Shown here one piece after another: positions 46,253-57,859 of a DNA stretch of 64,000 nucleotides. The notes below the pieces were generated by a model. That model saw only the letters and a list, made by a program, of their open reading frames with translations. It was not told the origin of the DNA and searched no databases. Numbering within the stretch: the stretch's first letter is position 1; each line of letters begins with the position of its first letter. Source of the stretch: Ampelocalamus luodianensis. Lineage: Eukaryota > Streptophyta > Magnoliopsida > Poales > Poaceae. Made by a program: the position numbers and the translations under genes. Where the stretch lies: assembly GCA_036346255.1 (NCBI GenBank), contig CM070622.1, forward strand, positions 23,214,751-23,278,750. The letters run 5' to 3'.

Positions 46253-46459
46253 CGCCGCGACAGCGAGGTCCCTGACGGAGCCGATTCCGCTGCCGCTGCC
46301 TTGGTCGTTGCTGGAGGACGGCAGGAGGAGGAGGGGCGGGTCGGCGGCGAGGAAGTCGTCGGCGGAGAAGCCGTCGAAGGGGAAGAGCAGCGCGTCGGAC
46401 ACCGCCCCCATCGGCGGAAAGGCAAGCGAGATGGCCCCGTTCGTCGGCGGCGACATCAT
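46253..46459 (-). CDS. AIL exon 1, N-terminal part
   Basis: Starts at the ATG at 46459 (MMSPPTNGAISLAF), immediately followed by a second ATG. It encodes 69 codons of a hydrophobic, Ser- and Asp-rich N-terminus (FSADDFLAADPPLLLL) ending in AVAA at the copia insertion. No in-frame ATG lies upstream within the leader. The frame continues exactly at 39841 after the insertion. Confidence 0.88.
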
Positions 46460-46637
46460 CGTAGCCTCAGCCTGCACGGGCCGATCAGGCCGCAGCTTCT
46501 CCTAGCTAGTGTTTTGACTAGCTTTTCGGCGGTGGGGAGGGAAAGACCAGGGAGCCGGGAAAGAGGGCGGCGCGGGGACGCGGAAGAGGGGGCGGAGGAG
46601 TGGAAGTGGAGAAAAGGAGGGGATGAAAGGTTGGATC

Positions 46638-46646
46638 TATTTATAG
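46638..46646 (-). promoter_or_regulatory. TATA box of AIL
   Basis: TATAAATAG on the minus strand, 179 bp upstream of the ATG at 46459. No transposon separates it from exon 1. The leader between them is GC-rich and free of upstream in-frame ATGs. Confidence 0.75.
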
Positions 46647-46659
46647 CGAAGCGAGGTGG

Positions 46660-47486
46660 GACTATCTGCAGGATAACGGGAATGGAATCGAAGGAGAGGG
46701 GTGGTGGGGGTAGGTGGGTCGCACGGTGGGGCCGAGTCGTCCGAAGCGCTGTGCTGGGCTCTTTTGTCCCCTACTGCAGCCACTGCTCACCACCTTTTGT
46801 CCTCGAGTTCAAACAGTAGCCTCTGTGCGTTCGATTTAATATTTGAAGTAGAATTGGCAGCCCTTGAGGAAAGAGAGGAAGGTCAGGGGAGAAAGTATCA
46901 GGGTTGATGGTGATCGGTGGATATTGAAACAATCCAAAAAATCTGAAAACTTTGGATTTGTTTGATTTTTTTTGTTGAATTTGAAGTTTTCGCCCAATAA
47001 GAAAAGAACTCGGCCGTTTATGCCTTCCTAATCCGGAAACGAGAAAAAACATTTCCTCCCCTGTTCACCCTACCTCGCGTCCCGTCGCCATTCACGCACG
47101 CTTGCGCCACCTCTGCCTCCCGTCGCCTTCGCTCACGCCAAGACTGTGTCAACGCCGCGCCACCTCGGGCAAAGCATTAAACGCCGCCCATGCCAGCGAC
47201 GTGCCACCCTCACTGTTGATTAGCGTCACCGCCAATCCGCGTCGCCAGCTGCTCAACGCACTACAACCGCCTCTGCTCACTGATGCCGCCTCAGCACCGT
47301 GTGCCAGTGGGAGAGGACGACTCCTGTGCCACCATCATGCGTGCGCTTGCCCACAAAGACCACCTAGCCGTCCACGTCATGGACACGAGCTGAACTCGCC
47401 GCCGCCACAACCCTGTGCATCGCTGCTTCCATCTGCAACCCGCCTTGCACCGACTATAAGACCGTGCAGTGATCCCCTTGACATCC
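46660..47486. other. AIL upstream region
   Basis: 46660-47060 is the presumed AIL promoter zone. 47060-47486 is GC-rich with ORFs full of Pro, Ala and Arg on both strands and no domain; it continues at 51595 beyond the solo LTR. Confidence 0.5.
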
Positions 47487-47491
47487 TTTCG

Positions 47492-50400
47492 TGTAACAGC
47501 CCTAACTTAGGGTTTGTATTTCAAATGTAAAATTTTGAGGAGAAATAAAAACTTTTGTGGTCTCTTCAAATCATTTGAAAGTCTCTACATTTTTCCCTAG
47601 CAGTTTCCATTTTTAGAATTAAATTCTTGTGAATGGAAATTGTTGTCAGCACATTCTTAGCCTTCAAACTTGTGATCATCCTCTGAAATTATTTTTCCTA
47701 TCATCTTGATCATCCTATCTACCTCCCTGAATTATTTCACAATTTTTAGATTTTAGTTTCTATTTCAAATGCCCAAGTCAAACCAGTTTAGAAATCTGGT
47801 CAAACCCTTAGGCAGCAGCTTGTGAATTTTATTGGGAGAAATCTGGTGCATGAAAACTCCTGGAAAAATTTCACAAGGTGGTCCTCTGTTCCAGTTAGCT
47901 TCCATAAAAATTTTGAAATTTTTGGAGCCCTGGAGCTATCTCTAAAAATTTCCCAAAACCTCTCTGTCTTTTAAATCGAATTCTGAAAACACTGTTTGTC
48001 GGGCCCGAACCACACTTGGGCTCGAGTCCGACCGCACTAATGGACTCGGTCGCGTCAACTAATCGTGACCGTCCGAGTCCAATCAATCGTGACCGTCCGA
48101 TGAAGATCGAACGATCCACGTCGCGTGCGCAACCGACCTGTCCGAATGCATACACCAATCTGAGCCGTCCATTTCAGATCCAACGGTCGGTGCGTTTCTG
48201 ATCAAGTCAAACCACCGGTTCGCACCGCTTGGCGATCGGCGACGAGGCGGTCCCACTGCAGCTGTTTCGCCACGTCGTTCGCCACCCGGCCGCAACGCCG
48301 CCGCAGCGCTCTCGCCGGCTCGCCGCCTGCATGCACGCTGCCACCTCGCCTCACCGGTCTTTTCACCGCCCACCGCCTCACCTCGCTGCCTCCGCCTGCT
48401 CCTACAAAAGCCCACGAGGGTTTTCCCTACCTCGTTTTCGTCTCCATTACCTTTCTTCTCCACTGAGCTCAAGGAGCCGTGAGCGTCGTTGCGGCGCCTC
48501 GGCGTTCTCGCTCCGGTGATCTCCGAGCACGGCCGACCGCGTCACGGTGTGTTCCAACTCCTTGGGAAGTAAACCCCTCAAGGAATTTCGGATTCCATCG
48601 CCTGTGAAGCTGCGCGTGGGCTTTCTTCTCCAAGTCCGGCCGAAACCGCCTTTTCGCGCCGTATCTTCTCCGGTGAGCTCCAACTCGATTCCTTGCTTGG
48701 TGAGCATCACCGACTCCACCTTTCTTCTCCACTCTCTCACTCGTCCTCGCTCACCCGTGCTCCTCGCCACCGTTGATCGCCTTGCGCCGCCGCTCTCGTC
48801 GCCGAGCCACTCCGGTGCCTCTCGTCGTCGCCAAGCACACCGGTGAGTTCCCGTAACTCATCGATGCCCATGCGCGCGCTAATTTTCATTGTCTACCTCT
48901 GCGTGCAGCCGCACCTTGTCACCCCACCGCCGCCGCGCGCTCGTCGCCGCGCCACCTCGGTGCATCTCCGCGCCCGCGACCACCCTTAGCTTCAAAGAAC
49001 CTCTGGGCGACCCATTTTGGCCGTCGCACAGCCCGCGCCGCCACTCCTTCGCCGGCGGCAGTTTCAGGTCCAGAGCCGCCCGAGACTCTCTGTTCTTCGG
49101 TTGTGTTCTTCTCTGTTTCTCTGTCAGTGGGGCCCACTCCTTCAAACCCAGTTCCTTAGTTTCTAATCATGATTATGAATGTTCTTTAGTTCACTCTCAT
49201 GCATGATCATTTTGGTTTTGGGAGTTTGAAAGTTTTTAGTGTTGTTCTCTGTAATTATTTCCTGTTGTCGTTTCTGTTGTCAGTGACTAGATTTTAGTTT
49301 CATACTCATGCTTTGGATCCTTGTTTAGTGTTGGATGACTCCCTTTTGTTGTAGAGGTTAGCATGAAATCATTTAGTTAGTGTCTTTAAGTTTCAAAGCT
49401 CTTGTTGTCATGTTTGATCATTAGGGATAGTTAGCTGATCATGTTATTGTCTCTGTACTTTTCATTTATCAGTACATTAAGATTTGGTGTAGTAGCATCT
49501 GAATTGTGATAACCTTTCTTATGATGATGTGATACTTAGGTGTGTTAGTGGCTGAATTTTATTCTAGCCTAAATTCAATTAGAATTTTGTTTAGCATCTC
49601 ATAGTTGGTTACTTGACTGGTTAGTGTTGTCAATAGCTTTTTGTAGGTTCTGTAATATCAGCTAATAATGGTTGAGTTAGAGAAACTAGCTGTTTTTGAT
49701 ATATTAACTTGATGATTAAATAATAGATGTGCACACAATCACCATCAAAGTCTGTCCAAAGTTTAAATCAGTTAGAGGTTTGATTTTGTGGTTAACCTAG
49801 CAAATAAGTGAGTGGGTCTCAGAGTGCTTGTTTGTCATTCTTTTGTGATAGTCTAGCCTTTGTGTATAAATTGGTGTTGGTTTGTGATCTTTGATTTTTG
49901 TCGGTGTTATTCGTTCTTATTCGCTGTTTTGTTCAATCGTTAGGATTCGATATTTGCGGCAACCCCGAGAGCGATCCTCCGCAATGATTGAGCAACAAAG
50001 AACGAACAAGCGCTTTGATCATGTTTATCCCAGATTTTAAAGTCTAATATTTTGTTTCAACTGTATGTATGCATCGCTTAATTTGTGTTAAATTGATTAG
50101 TTAAATCCGTAGTGCATATCCTGTAGACAAAACATTGACCTCTACTACCGAGCCTAGGTTATTTGTTTGTGATTAGAGATCATTGGATGATCTCTTATCA
50201 CTTAGTAGATCCGGTCAACTTGCTTAGACATGCTTAGCTATCGGTAGAATCAAGCGGTTATCGACTTTAGTCGGTAACCTTGATCACACAAAATTTACTA
50301 TAACTTTATGTTTTAGCATTTCGCTATGTTTAATTGCAAAATTAAAAATGAAAACAAAAATGATTTAGACTTGGGCACAATGGTAAGACTGGTGTGATCT

Positions 50401-51594
50401 GTTGGGTGTGACTGAAAGGTGCCCGAGTCGCTTAAGGACCGAGTTACTTGCGCCACCGTCTCGAGCATTTTGCGTGCTAACCACACTAGAGTATATGGGA
50501 CCTCTCTTGACCTAGTACTTTGGCGTGTATTGGCTCCGGTCGCAGGAGGTCGCAGGAGGGATGGAGGTGGGAGCATGGTAGTTGTCCAAAAGCTTTATCC
50601 CGAGTGGGTAGTTGTCTTTCGGCTTTACCATGTAAGCGTATGGATTTCTATCCATACGAGCGGCTCGTAGTTAATACACAATATTGGAAAAGTCTCGTAG
50701 GACTTAGCCGTACAACATACCTTCTAAGTGTGTTTTGGCTTAAAGGCGATCCAAGTGTGGGTATATTGGTACACCCCTGCAGTGTTAAAACTATTCGAAT
50801 AGCCTCGTCCTAGGTTATGGACACGCTCGGATACGCCCCCCAAGAACTAGACTACAACATTTAAATTAAAATTTGATGGGTGGTACGAATCTGGGATTCG
50901 TGCTATGGTTGTGGTGACTATTGGGATAGTCACTTCTAGGTTGTTTATCTTTCGCTTTTGTTACTAATATCCGTACTGTTATTTCAATCTTAAAAATGAA
51001 TTGCAAACTTGCCTTTAAACTGTATTATATTATTACAAATGAAAATTGGCTTTATGCAAATGAAACATATGGCCTCCACTAAACAAGCCTGCATGTAGCA
51101 TATGAATAGGTCTGCTAGTTCACACGTCAGTCTTGCGGGTACAAAGACAATCTTTGTACTCAGGTGCTTTGCTTAATGTTTTTGTTGCAGAGGAAGAAGG
51201 TGAGCCCCAAGGGCCTCACTCGTGAGTGTGTTGCCGCTTCGTGGGCGACTAGACTTGGCGGTCCGTCGGATGCCTTGTGGGTTGGAGGCACACCGATTGG
51301 CTTTGTTTATAGCCATCTTATGGCACTTTGCTTCCGCTGTCTTCCTTCATTATTTGTGTATCTTGTGGCTGTCGGCCTTTGTCCGTAATAACTCTACTAT
51401 TTGTTTATCTTCCGCTTGGTAGTGTAGTGTTTGGACTCTATGTTTGGAATGGAGTTGATGTCTAATTTTGTACCGAGGTGTGTATCTTGCTTTACGGAAG
51501 TATACATATCTCGAGGATCAGTTTATTTGATTTGTGCTGCTAGGACCAGGTGGTTGGTTAAGCATTACAAGCCAAATAAACTGTGGTCCTCACA
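47492..51594 (+). repeat. 4.1-kb solo LTR, gypsy type
   Basis: Begins TGTAACAGCCC and ends GGTCCTCACA; TTTCG flanks it on both sides (47487-47491 and 51595-51599). There is no internal coding domain, primer site or polypurine tract. A CTACAAAAG promoter-like word is near 48402. The TGTAACA start and length suit Tekay-like chromovirus LTRs of grasses; the lineage is inferred. A single LTR with intact target duplication arises by recombination between the two LTRs of one element. Confidence 0.82.
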
Positions 51595-51599
51595 TTTCG

Positions 51600-53446
51600 C
51601 GTCGTCCCACACCCAAGTCACCACCTTCTTCTTCATCTCCAGGTATGCCGCACTGCAGAGGCCGATGCCCTCTTTCACCTTGTCGGTAAGCCGCCACTCA
51701 AATCCCTCTTTCTTTTCAAATTGAGCTTAGCTCTAGCTTCACCTTGACCACATGAACACATCCCTTGGCTTCATGTCCAACCTCGTTGCCCTTAGATTGC
51801 CGCTGTTGTGCGCCATTGCCCGCCACCATGGCCACCGTTGCCAGCCCTCCTCCGACCTCCCCGAGTCAAGCCATCATCACCGCCGCACTCCTTGAACCCC
51901 ACCGGTGCTCGTACGCGTGCCAATTTGGGTGGAGCACCATGAGAGCTACTTCCCCACCGCTCCCCTATTTCGGCCGTGTGCCACCACTGCTGCAAGCTTG
52001 TCGACCCCATTGCCACTCATGTTTGCCCACAAAAATGGACCCCGAGTTGTTCCGAGGCCAACCACACCTTTCCTCGCTGCCGCCGCAATCGTCACTGTCG
52101 CCATCTCCCCTATCTCAGGCGCCATGGGAGCTAGCTCTAAGCTCGCTTATGCAAGTTGGGCCACATGCCCTTGGGCCACCAAACAGGTTAGTGAAGCCAG
52201 CCAAACCAGGTCACCCTAGTGTTGAGCAACACTGTGCAGTCCAACACTATTCATCACAGTCCAACACTTTGCAGCTCAATAGTAACTGGCCCAAACCCAT
52301 TACTATTCACCCAAACTCGATCTATCACTATTCGTTGAACCCATTACTATTCACCAAACTTGATCCGCTAGGAACAATACCGATCTAGTACTGTACAAAC
52401 CAACCCGATACTATTCACCCAGACCCATTAGGCATGTTTATATCCATTTCGACCGTTTCGAGCCCGTCAAACCCATTTTCAACTCCGTTCGATCCAACCA
52501 AACACCGTTTTGAACCTAACCACCCAAACCACCTTTCCTTCATACCTTTTTCCAGATTTATTTATTTCATTTTGTTCCCAGGTCACCCGTTGAGCTCGGA
52601 CCTATTTAATTCATTTGTTTCGCGTTAGAACCCGAACTTGATGACCAAGCTACAGAAGGAGTTGATCAAGGCGTAGGAGAAACAGATCCAATTGAAGATT
52701 ACAAATACAAAGGCATGTCGCATTCCTTGAACATGTTGTGCTTACTTCATCATTATTATTGTTAATACTACTTTCATTATGTTATTTATGCTCGTTTATT
52801 TACATATGAAATAATAGTTTCGAATGACACGATGAATAGTTAATTTCTACCACCTAAAAGCCCAATAGTGATCTTGTAAGCAATATCCACCTTGACAATC
52901 ATAAGTACGAGTAAGCTATAAAGTCACACATTGGTCATTACAGATAGGTTAATGTCACATAATTGTTTTATAAACACTGATAAGGATATTTGGCTGCTCG
53001 TCAATGGACTTTGGAAAGAAAGTTGAGGGTTGAGACTAAGAAGGTGGACAACCATGAGTTGGTTGAGAGTCCATCTCTTCACCCAATAGACTCTAAAGAG
53101 TAAGTTAAAGATGAGACCAAGAAGGTGGACAACCACTGGATGGTAAAGGGTCCATCTCCTCACTTGAGACAATATAAGGACTAAAACCTTGTGCCAAGTG
53201 ATAGACATAGAACTCTCTCAACCACATATTTGGTATATCCAATCTAGCTTAGTACACTTCCCATTCCGATCGAATATCTATAGGTGGTAGCTGCCCTAGT
53301 GGTAAAGGGTAGCGCGGGTTTGAAAAAGAGGTGGGATAGGAGTGAACTTGAAGGCCACTTGCTGATCTACACAATGGTAGGTCCATTCAATATCAAACTG
53401 CGAATTCCACCATTGGTCGGTGATTTCCTGATGCCTGTTTGACCAA
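51600..53446. other. Unassigned region with ACTATTCACC repeats
   Basis: ORFs at 51765-52388 are Pro/Ser-rich without a domain. CATTACTATTCACC-type words recur about six times at 52240-52430, reminiscent of the reverse complement of the TGAACAGT array at 22638. A tandem duplication of about 85 bp (AAGAAGGTGGACAACCA near 53037 and 53120) is present. Confidence 0.5.
53027..53195. repeat. 85-bp tandem duplication
   Basis: Two copies begin GAGAC(T/C)AAGAAGGTGGACAACCA and include GAG(A/G)GTCCATCTC or GGGTCCATCTC. About 80 percent alike by eye. Confidence 0.75.
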
Positions 53447-53451
53447 GAACC

Positions 53452-54631
53452 TATTAGAATTGGGCCCATATGTGTAAAGGCTCATTCATTCTTGAAATTC
53501 TAAAGCATGCATGGTTTAGTCTCATATTACCTACCAAAGTGGTGGAAGTGCAATTTATAAGGTGGTGTACTTGTCACCCCTTGATGCATGTGAAACATGG
53601 TATGGGGTGACATGGGGAGGACTATAGCTAAAGTCACACACGCAATTACGCTCGCACGTGCGTATATGCACGTGGCAATCACTAGACTTGTGACTTGCGA
53701 CGCGTGACTGTGAACGTGTCGTGAACTTAGTCCACCTTTCTTTTGCTAACTGTGCATTTCTTTCTCGTCAAAGTAATATGGTCGAAGTCATAGACCAGTG
53801 TGGTCATAACACAGTGGTCAAAATAATATGGTCGAAACCATAGACCAGTATGGGCGTAACATAGTGGTCGAAACTATAGACCAGTGGTCATAACACAGTG
53901 GTCAAAATAATATGGCCGAAGCCATAGACCAGTATGGTCGAAACACTATGGTTGAAATAAAGTGGTCAAAACACAGTGGTCGAAAAATAGTGATCGGATC
54001 CATAAATCAGTGTGGTCGAAATACACTGGTCGAAGCTGTAGACCAATGGGTAATAAGGATCTGATAGACACTTCTTAATTACTATTAATTGGTTTTGAAT
54101 TAGCAGTTACCAGTGGTTTAATATGTACTTTATTATGCAATTACTAGAGAGTAATTGTCTCGATCTCTAAAAGATCTGGAGACGTCTAGACCGAAGACGA
54201 TCGATTTGACTTCGATTTTTCTTCTTCCTCTCTGTTATACTGTGTTGAAAAGTTGTGTTGTTGAACCATTCCATCCCTTCTCCTCGGCGTGCACTAGGAA
54301 GGAGGGTGAGTGAGAATCTCCGAACCATTGTCGCAGAATTCACCTGCACGGGGCGGCAATAAAGTTTCTGAGCAGTGCATATGTGCGACCTCTCGCTGCA
54401 CTGCATCATCTTCGTTCTGCACTGCTTCAAGTCTGCGTTGCTTCCTGTTCTTCATCAAGCCCAACTGTAAGTTGGTTGTACGACCACCCTATTCTGTTAT
54501 AATCCTATTATTGTGTATATTTAGAAGCACAATGAATTGTCTATTGTAAGTATCGCTTTATGCATCTCTAGTTTTATGTGATTTTTGCCTCATAATAATC
54601 TGGAATTAAATTATTGTCCTTATTTCCAACA
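53452..54631 (+). repeat. Solo LTR related to the exonic copia LTR
   Basis: Starts TATTAGAATTGGGCCCATATG, ends TTTCCAACA, flanked by GAACC (53447-53451 and 54632-54636). It shares with 39842-40828 the start, the GACTTGTGACTTGCGACGCG block, the CTCCTCGGCGTGCAC block and the end, so it is the same copia family at larger distance. Its U3 holds a different tandem repeat (about 50 bp, AT(A/G)GACCAGT...GGTCAAAATAATATGG, 53780-54050). Confidence 0.9.
53780..54050. repeat. U3 tandem repeats of the solo LTR
   Basis: GGTCGAA(A/G)CCATAGACCAGT and CACAGTGGTCAAAA words alternate about five times. Position corresponds to the GATTACGATGGGTAAA repeats of the exonic copia LTR. Confidence 0.85.
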
Positions 54632-54636
54632 GAACC

Positions 54637-55643
54637 TATCTGTTAGAGGCTAGAAAGGAAAGATTAATGAAAATGTTTTGTTATCTCAACTTAGTCACAC
54701 ACGAATATGTTGCGTGTTCATGACCTGACACTATGAGTCTAAGGTATTTTGTGGGTAAAGTTGGGTAACTCTATAGATTATAATCAATGGTACTCGTGCT
54801 TCCAGATAATAGAGCTGTGTTCATGGGTGATTTCACTAACAAGGCATAAGAAGAGATTTTGATATGTTAACATGGTAATTACAGATGTTGAAACCCCTCC
54901 TTTAATATTACTTTATGGTTTTACTGTTTCAAAAGTCAAATTGGTTTACCTCAAAGAATGCATCCACACTCATACTATGGGAACCCCTCAACAATCAATT
55001 GAAATCCTAGCAAGTAGTTAAATAGCTTTTGACGAGGATTCTTGACCAAGTCAACCTTTTTCAATCAAAGTCAGAGTTCATTCAAAGGAGGTCCACTTAA
55101 CATAGGCCCATTATATTATGGTTATGAACTTACAACTAGTTTATAAAGTAAGTTTAATTCCCTTTATTTCGGTCAAACTGGTCGACGACCAGTTTAAGTC
55201 ATGAACGACCAGTTGTGGATATTGTCCGACCAGCTATACGGCTCTGGACAATCGCCGACCAACAAACTGGTCGGGAGACACTAACAGTTACCCACATGAC
55301 TAGCGGGAAGGTGGTTTATGGCGCATTTGGCAAATTACAATAGTTGACCAATGGACATGACGGTTTAAGACTCTCCTAGCGAACATGTGTGAAGATTAGA
55401 GGTGCCTTTAGTGGCATTAACTGCCACCCTTTCAAATACTATAAAGGGGGGCAACCCACGTTCTTTGTAATATGAGTAGTTAAATATATTCATTCATTAG
55501 TTCCGATCATTCTATAACATCCTTTGTATTATCATACAAACACTCGGTGTGTCCATGGCAATACATGGTCTTTATTTGAGAGCGTTCTCATATTACTTTC
55601 CCGAGTAAGTTCGATAGAGAATCGTGTGTTCCGATCATCGACA
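54637..55643 (+). repeat. Gypsy LTR, 3' part
   Basis: Ends ATCATCGACA, followed by GTTGGCGCTAGAAGG, which has the look of a gypsy primer-site region. A TATAAAGGGG promoter is near 55441. GACCAGT words recur at 55170-55275. The start of this LTR is not resolved. Confidence 0.6.
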
Positions 55644-55736
55644 GTTGGCGCTAGAAGGAGGGCGTCGTCAATATGAAGATCATCCTCCGAATCCAAAGGA
55701 TTCTTCACTATGATGTCCTCATGGCCTCGCCGATGG

Positions 55737-56215
55737 ACTACAAAGAAAATTCGCTGCAAATCACAGACGGTTTGAAACAAAAACCGTCTCTGATAAGTAT
55801 ATCATCACATACGGTTTTTTATACGAACCGCCTGTGATAAGTGTATCATTACAGATGGTTCGTATTAAAAACTGTCTATGATGAGTATTAAAAACCATGA
55901 CTTGAAAATCAGAGAGTAAATTTTTTTTAAGCTATGATAAAATACTCATCACAGACGGTTTTTAATACAAACCGTCTATGATGAGATACTTATCACAGAC
56001 GGTTCGTATTAAGAACCGTCTGTGAAGTATCACAGACTGTTCGTGATAGGAACCGTCTGTGATATGTCCTTACGAACCATTTGTGATACTTCACAAACGG
56101 TTCTTAATACGAACCATCTGTGATAACTCGTATCACAGACGGTTCCTTTGAAACCATCTGTGATAAGTACAACACAGACGGTTCCACGTCTAGTATGACC
56201 TGTTTTGTAGTAGTG
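55737..56215. mobile_element. CACTA-type MITE with subterminal repeats
   Basis: The right end reads TTTTGTAGTAGTG, the reverse complement of the CACTACTACAAAA terminus of CACTA elements. The left end is ACTACAAAGAAAA with its first bases changed. Between them at least ten copies of TCACAGACGGTT or its reverse complement AACCGTCTGTGA alternate in both orientations, as in CACTA subterminal regions. No transposase. It sits within the gypsy remnant. Confidence 0.85.
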
Positions 56216-56329
56216 ATTGTACAAACCGGTCGACAACGACCTATACAAAAAATGAGCATGTGGTGTTCTAATGCGATGTATTTATTAGGAGAATGGTAAA
56301 ACACTACTTAATAAAATACATGGGGGCTT

Positions 56330-57360
56330 ATGTGGAGCACATGCTTCATATAGAACATTGGTCGGCAAAGCATTCCAATAAGGTTTTTACTGGCCAACTG
56401 TACTGCAAGATGCAATGCATCTTGTAAAGACTTGTGAGCAATGCCAATTTCATGCTCGACAAGTGCACCAACCTGCAAACCAATTGCAGACAATTCTATT
56501 GTCATGGCCATTTTTGACATGGGGTATCGACATAGTTGGACCTTTACCAAGGGCAACTAATGGGTACAAATTCTTATTTGTATCCATTGATACATTCACT
56601 AAGTAGATTGAAGCTGAACTAGACGCTACAATTACTGCATATGTAGCAAATAAATTCTTTATGAAGAATGTAGTGACCCGTTTTGGTGTACACACTTGTT
56701 TAATTACTGATAATGGATCACAATTTGCTAGTGGTCTGTTTCCATATTGCTGTGGTAAAATAGGCACAAAGATTTGTTTCGCATATGTTGCTTATCCACA
56801 GAGCAATTGAGCAGTTGAGCATGTAAACGGTCAAATCATGCAAGCTATGAAGAAAAGAGTCTTTGATAGACTCAAAACATGCATGGGGGCTTGGGTAGAT
56901 AACCTCTATTCAGTTCTTTGGGACCTACATACTACGACCAATAGAGCTACAGGTGAAACACCATTTCAACTGGTCTACGGAGCAGAAGCGATATTACCTA
57001 ATAAAATCCATTTAGATTCTACACGTGTCACTCCCCATGGTACCATTAATCAAGATGAGCAGTGTAAAGATGATGTCAACCTTCTTGAAAAATATGCAAT
57101 CGAACACTTATCAGGTTGGCAGCCTATCTACAAGGCTTACGTCGCTACTACAATAGAAGAGTTCAACCACGTATGCTAAACGTTGCTGATTTGGTTTTAT
57201 GACGAATTCAAAATCAATCTAACATGAACAAATTTTCTCCCAGATGGGAAGGTCCTTTTATTGTAGTTTCTGTTACCTGACCTGGTTCAGTTCGACTTGC
57301 TATGGAAGACGACATAATTTTATCCAATGCTTGGAGCATATAACATCTTCGCAAATATTA
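56330..57360 (+). pseudogene. Ty3/gypsy integrase remnant
   Basis: The H2C2 finger is readable (HASYRTL, CEQCQFHARQ), then the DDE core: WGIDIVGPLP (first Asp), CLITDNGSQFAS (second Asp) and AVEHVNGQIMQAMKKR with Glu in the expected place, then TNRATGETPFQLVYGAEAIL, typical of gypsy pol C-termini. Internal stops at about 56605, 56810 and 57177. Gag, protease, RT and RNase H are absent, so a large deletion lies between the LTR and this block. The family inserts cDNA into the genome; lineage looks Tat-like. Confidence 0.9.
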
Positions 57361-57859
57361 TGTGTAATGTATTCTTAACTTTTGATATGTTTTGCATTCA
57401 TTATTTGATGTCTTTTTCTTCCAAATTATATAATGTGATTCTATATTGCTTCATGTTATGTGATTATGGCTGGTCTTCGTGACTACCGATCAGTATCCTA
57501 ACATGTACAAGGTCACTGGTCTGGTCTTCAAATAACTTTTAGTAAAGACTTTTTTCTATAAGCCAATTCTCACTACTTGAAAACTCACTAAACTGACTTT
57601 ATCTAGGGCTTGCTACCAGTTCGTACTACATATATTGTGAAAGCTGCACTGATTGTCAGCCTTTATTCACAAACATTAAGTCCTTGTAATACATTCACCA
57701 TATCACTGGTCGAACAAATCACAGTCGGAGGCTAGTAATATACCAAAAAGGCAAATTTCATAGAATTACAAGTCAAAATATGTTTTCAATCATAGATAAG
57801 CAATTATATTCAAAGTAATTCAATTGTTTTTATAATGAAATTTTACATTATTCATATAT
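57361..57859. other. Non-coding gypsy 3' region
   Basis: A/T-rich DNA between integrase and the antisense ORF; no feature seen apart from GGTC(T/G)GGTC words. Confidence 0.5.

Larger units (their letters stand above)
29200..46459 (-). pseudogene. AINTEGUMENTA-LIKE/PLETHORA AP2 factor, TE-disrupted
   Basis: A plant nuclear transcription factor with two AP2 DNA-binding repeats. Exons on the minus strand: 46459-46253 plus 39841-39711 (exon 1, split by a copia element), 39582-39500, 37514-37506 (micro-exon), 37416-37328, 30492-30419, 30329-30279, 30187-30111, 29624-29200. All junctions have GT donors and AG acceptors and keep phase. Removing the exon 1 insertion with one target copy gives 1146 nt, 381 codons plus stop, without a frameshift. 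Repeat 1 is at about residues 105-173 with the ANT-lineage insertion CRREGQKRKGRQ; the linker includes SRQELVASLRR; repeat 2 is at about 208-266 with [12 protein letters not shown] and AAEAYDIAALKFRG. The family controls meristem and organ growth. Orthology within AIL is not decided. As assembled, exon 1 cannot encode the protein. Confidence 0.93.

Noticed and set aside
46301..46819. 172-residue plus-strand ORF
   Set aside because: Shadow of AIL exon 1 and its leader on the opposite strand, opened by high GC.
47102..47530. 142-residue ORF with Pro/Ala/Arg bias
   Set aside because: Runs across the solo LTR border at 47492, so its end is an accident of the insertion.
51765..52388. 207-residue Pro/Ser-rich ORF
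   Set aside because: Low-complexity composition, no domain, no promoter or splice support; treated as unassigned repeat-type DNA.
57177..57360. Frame past the gypsy integrase as a possible chromodomain
   Set aside because: Residues do not show the aromatic cage or fold pattern, and stops are frequent.
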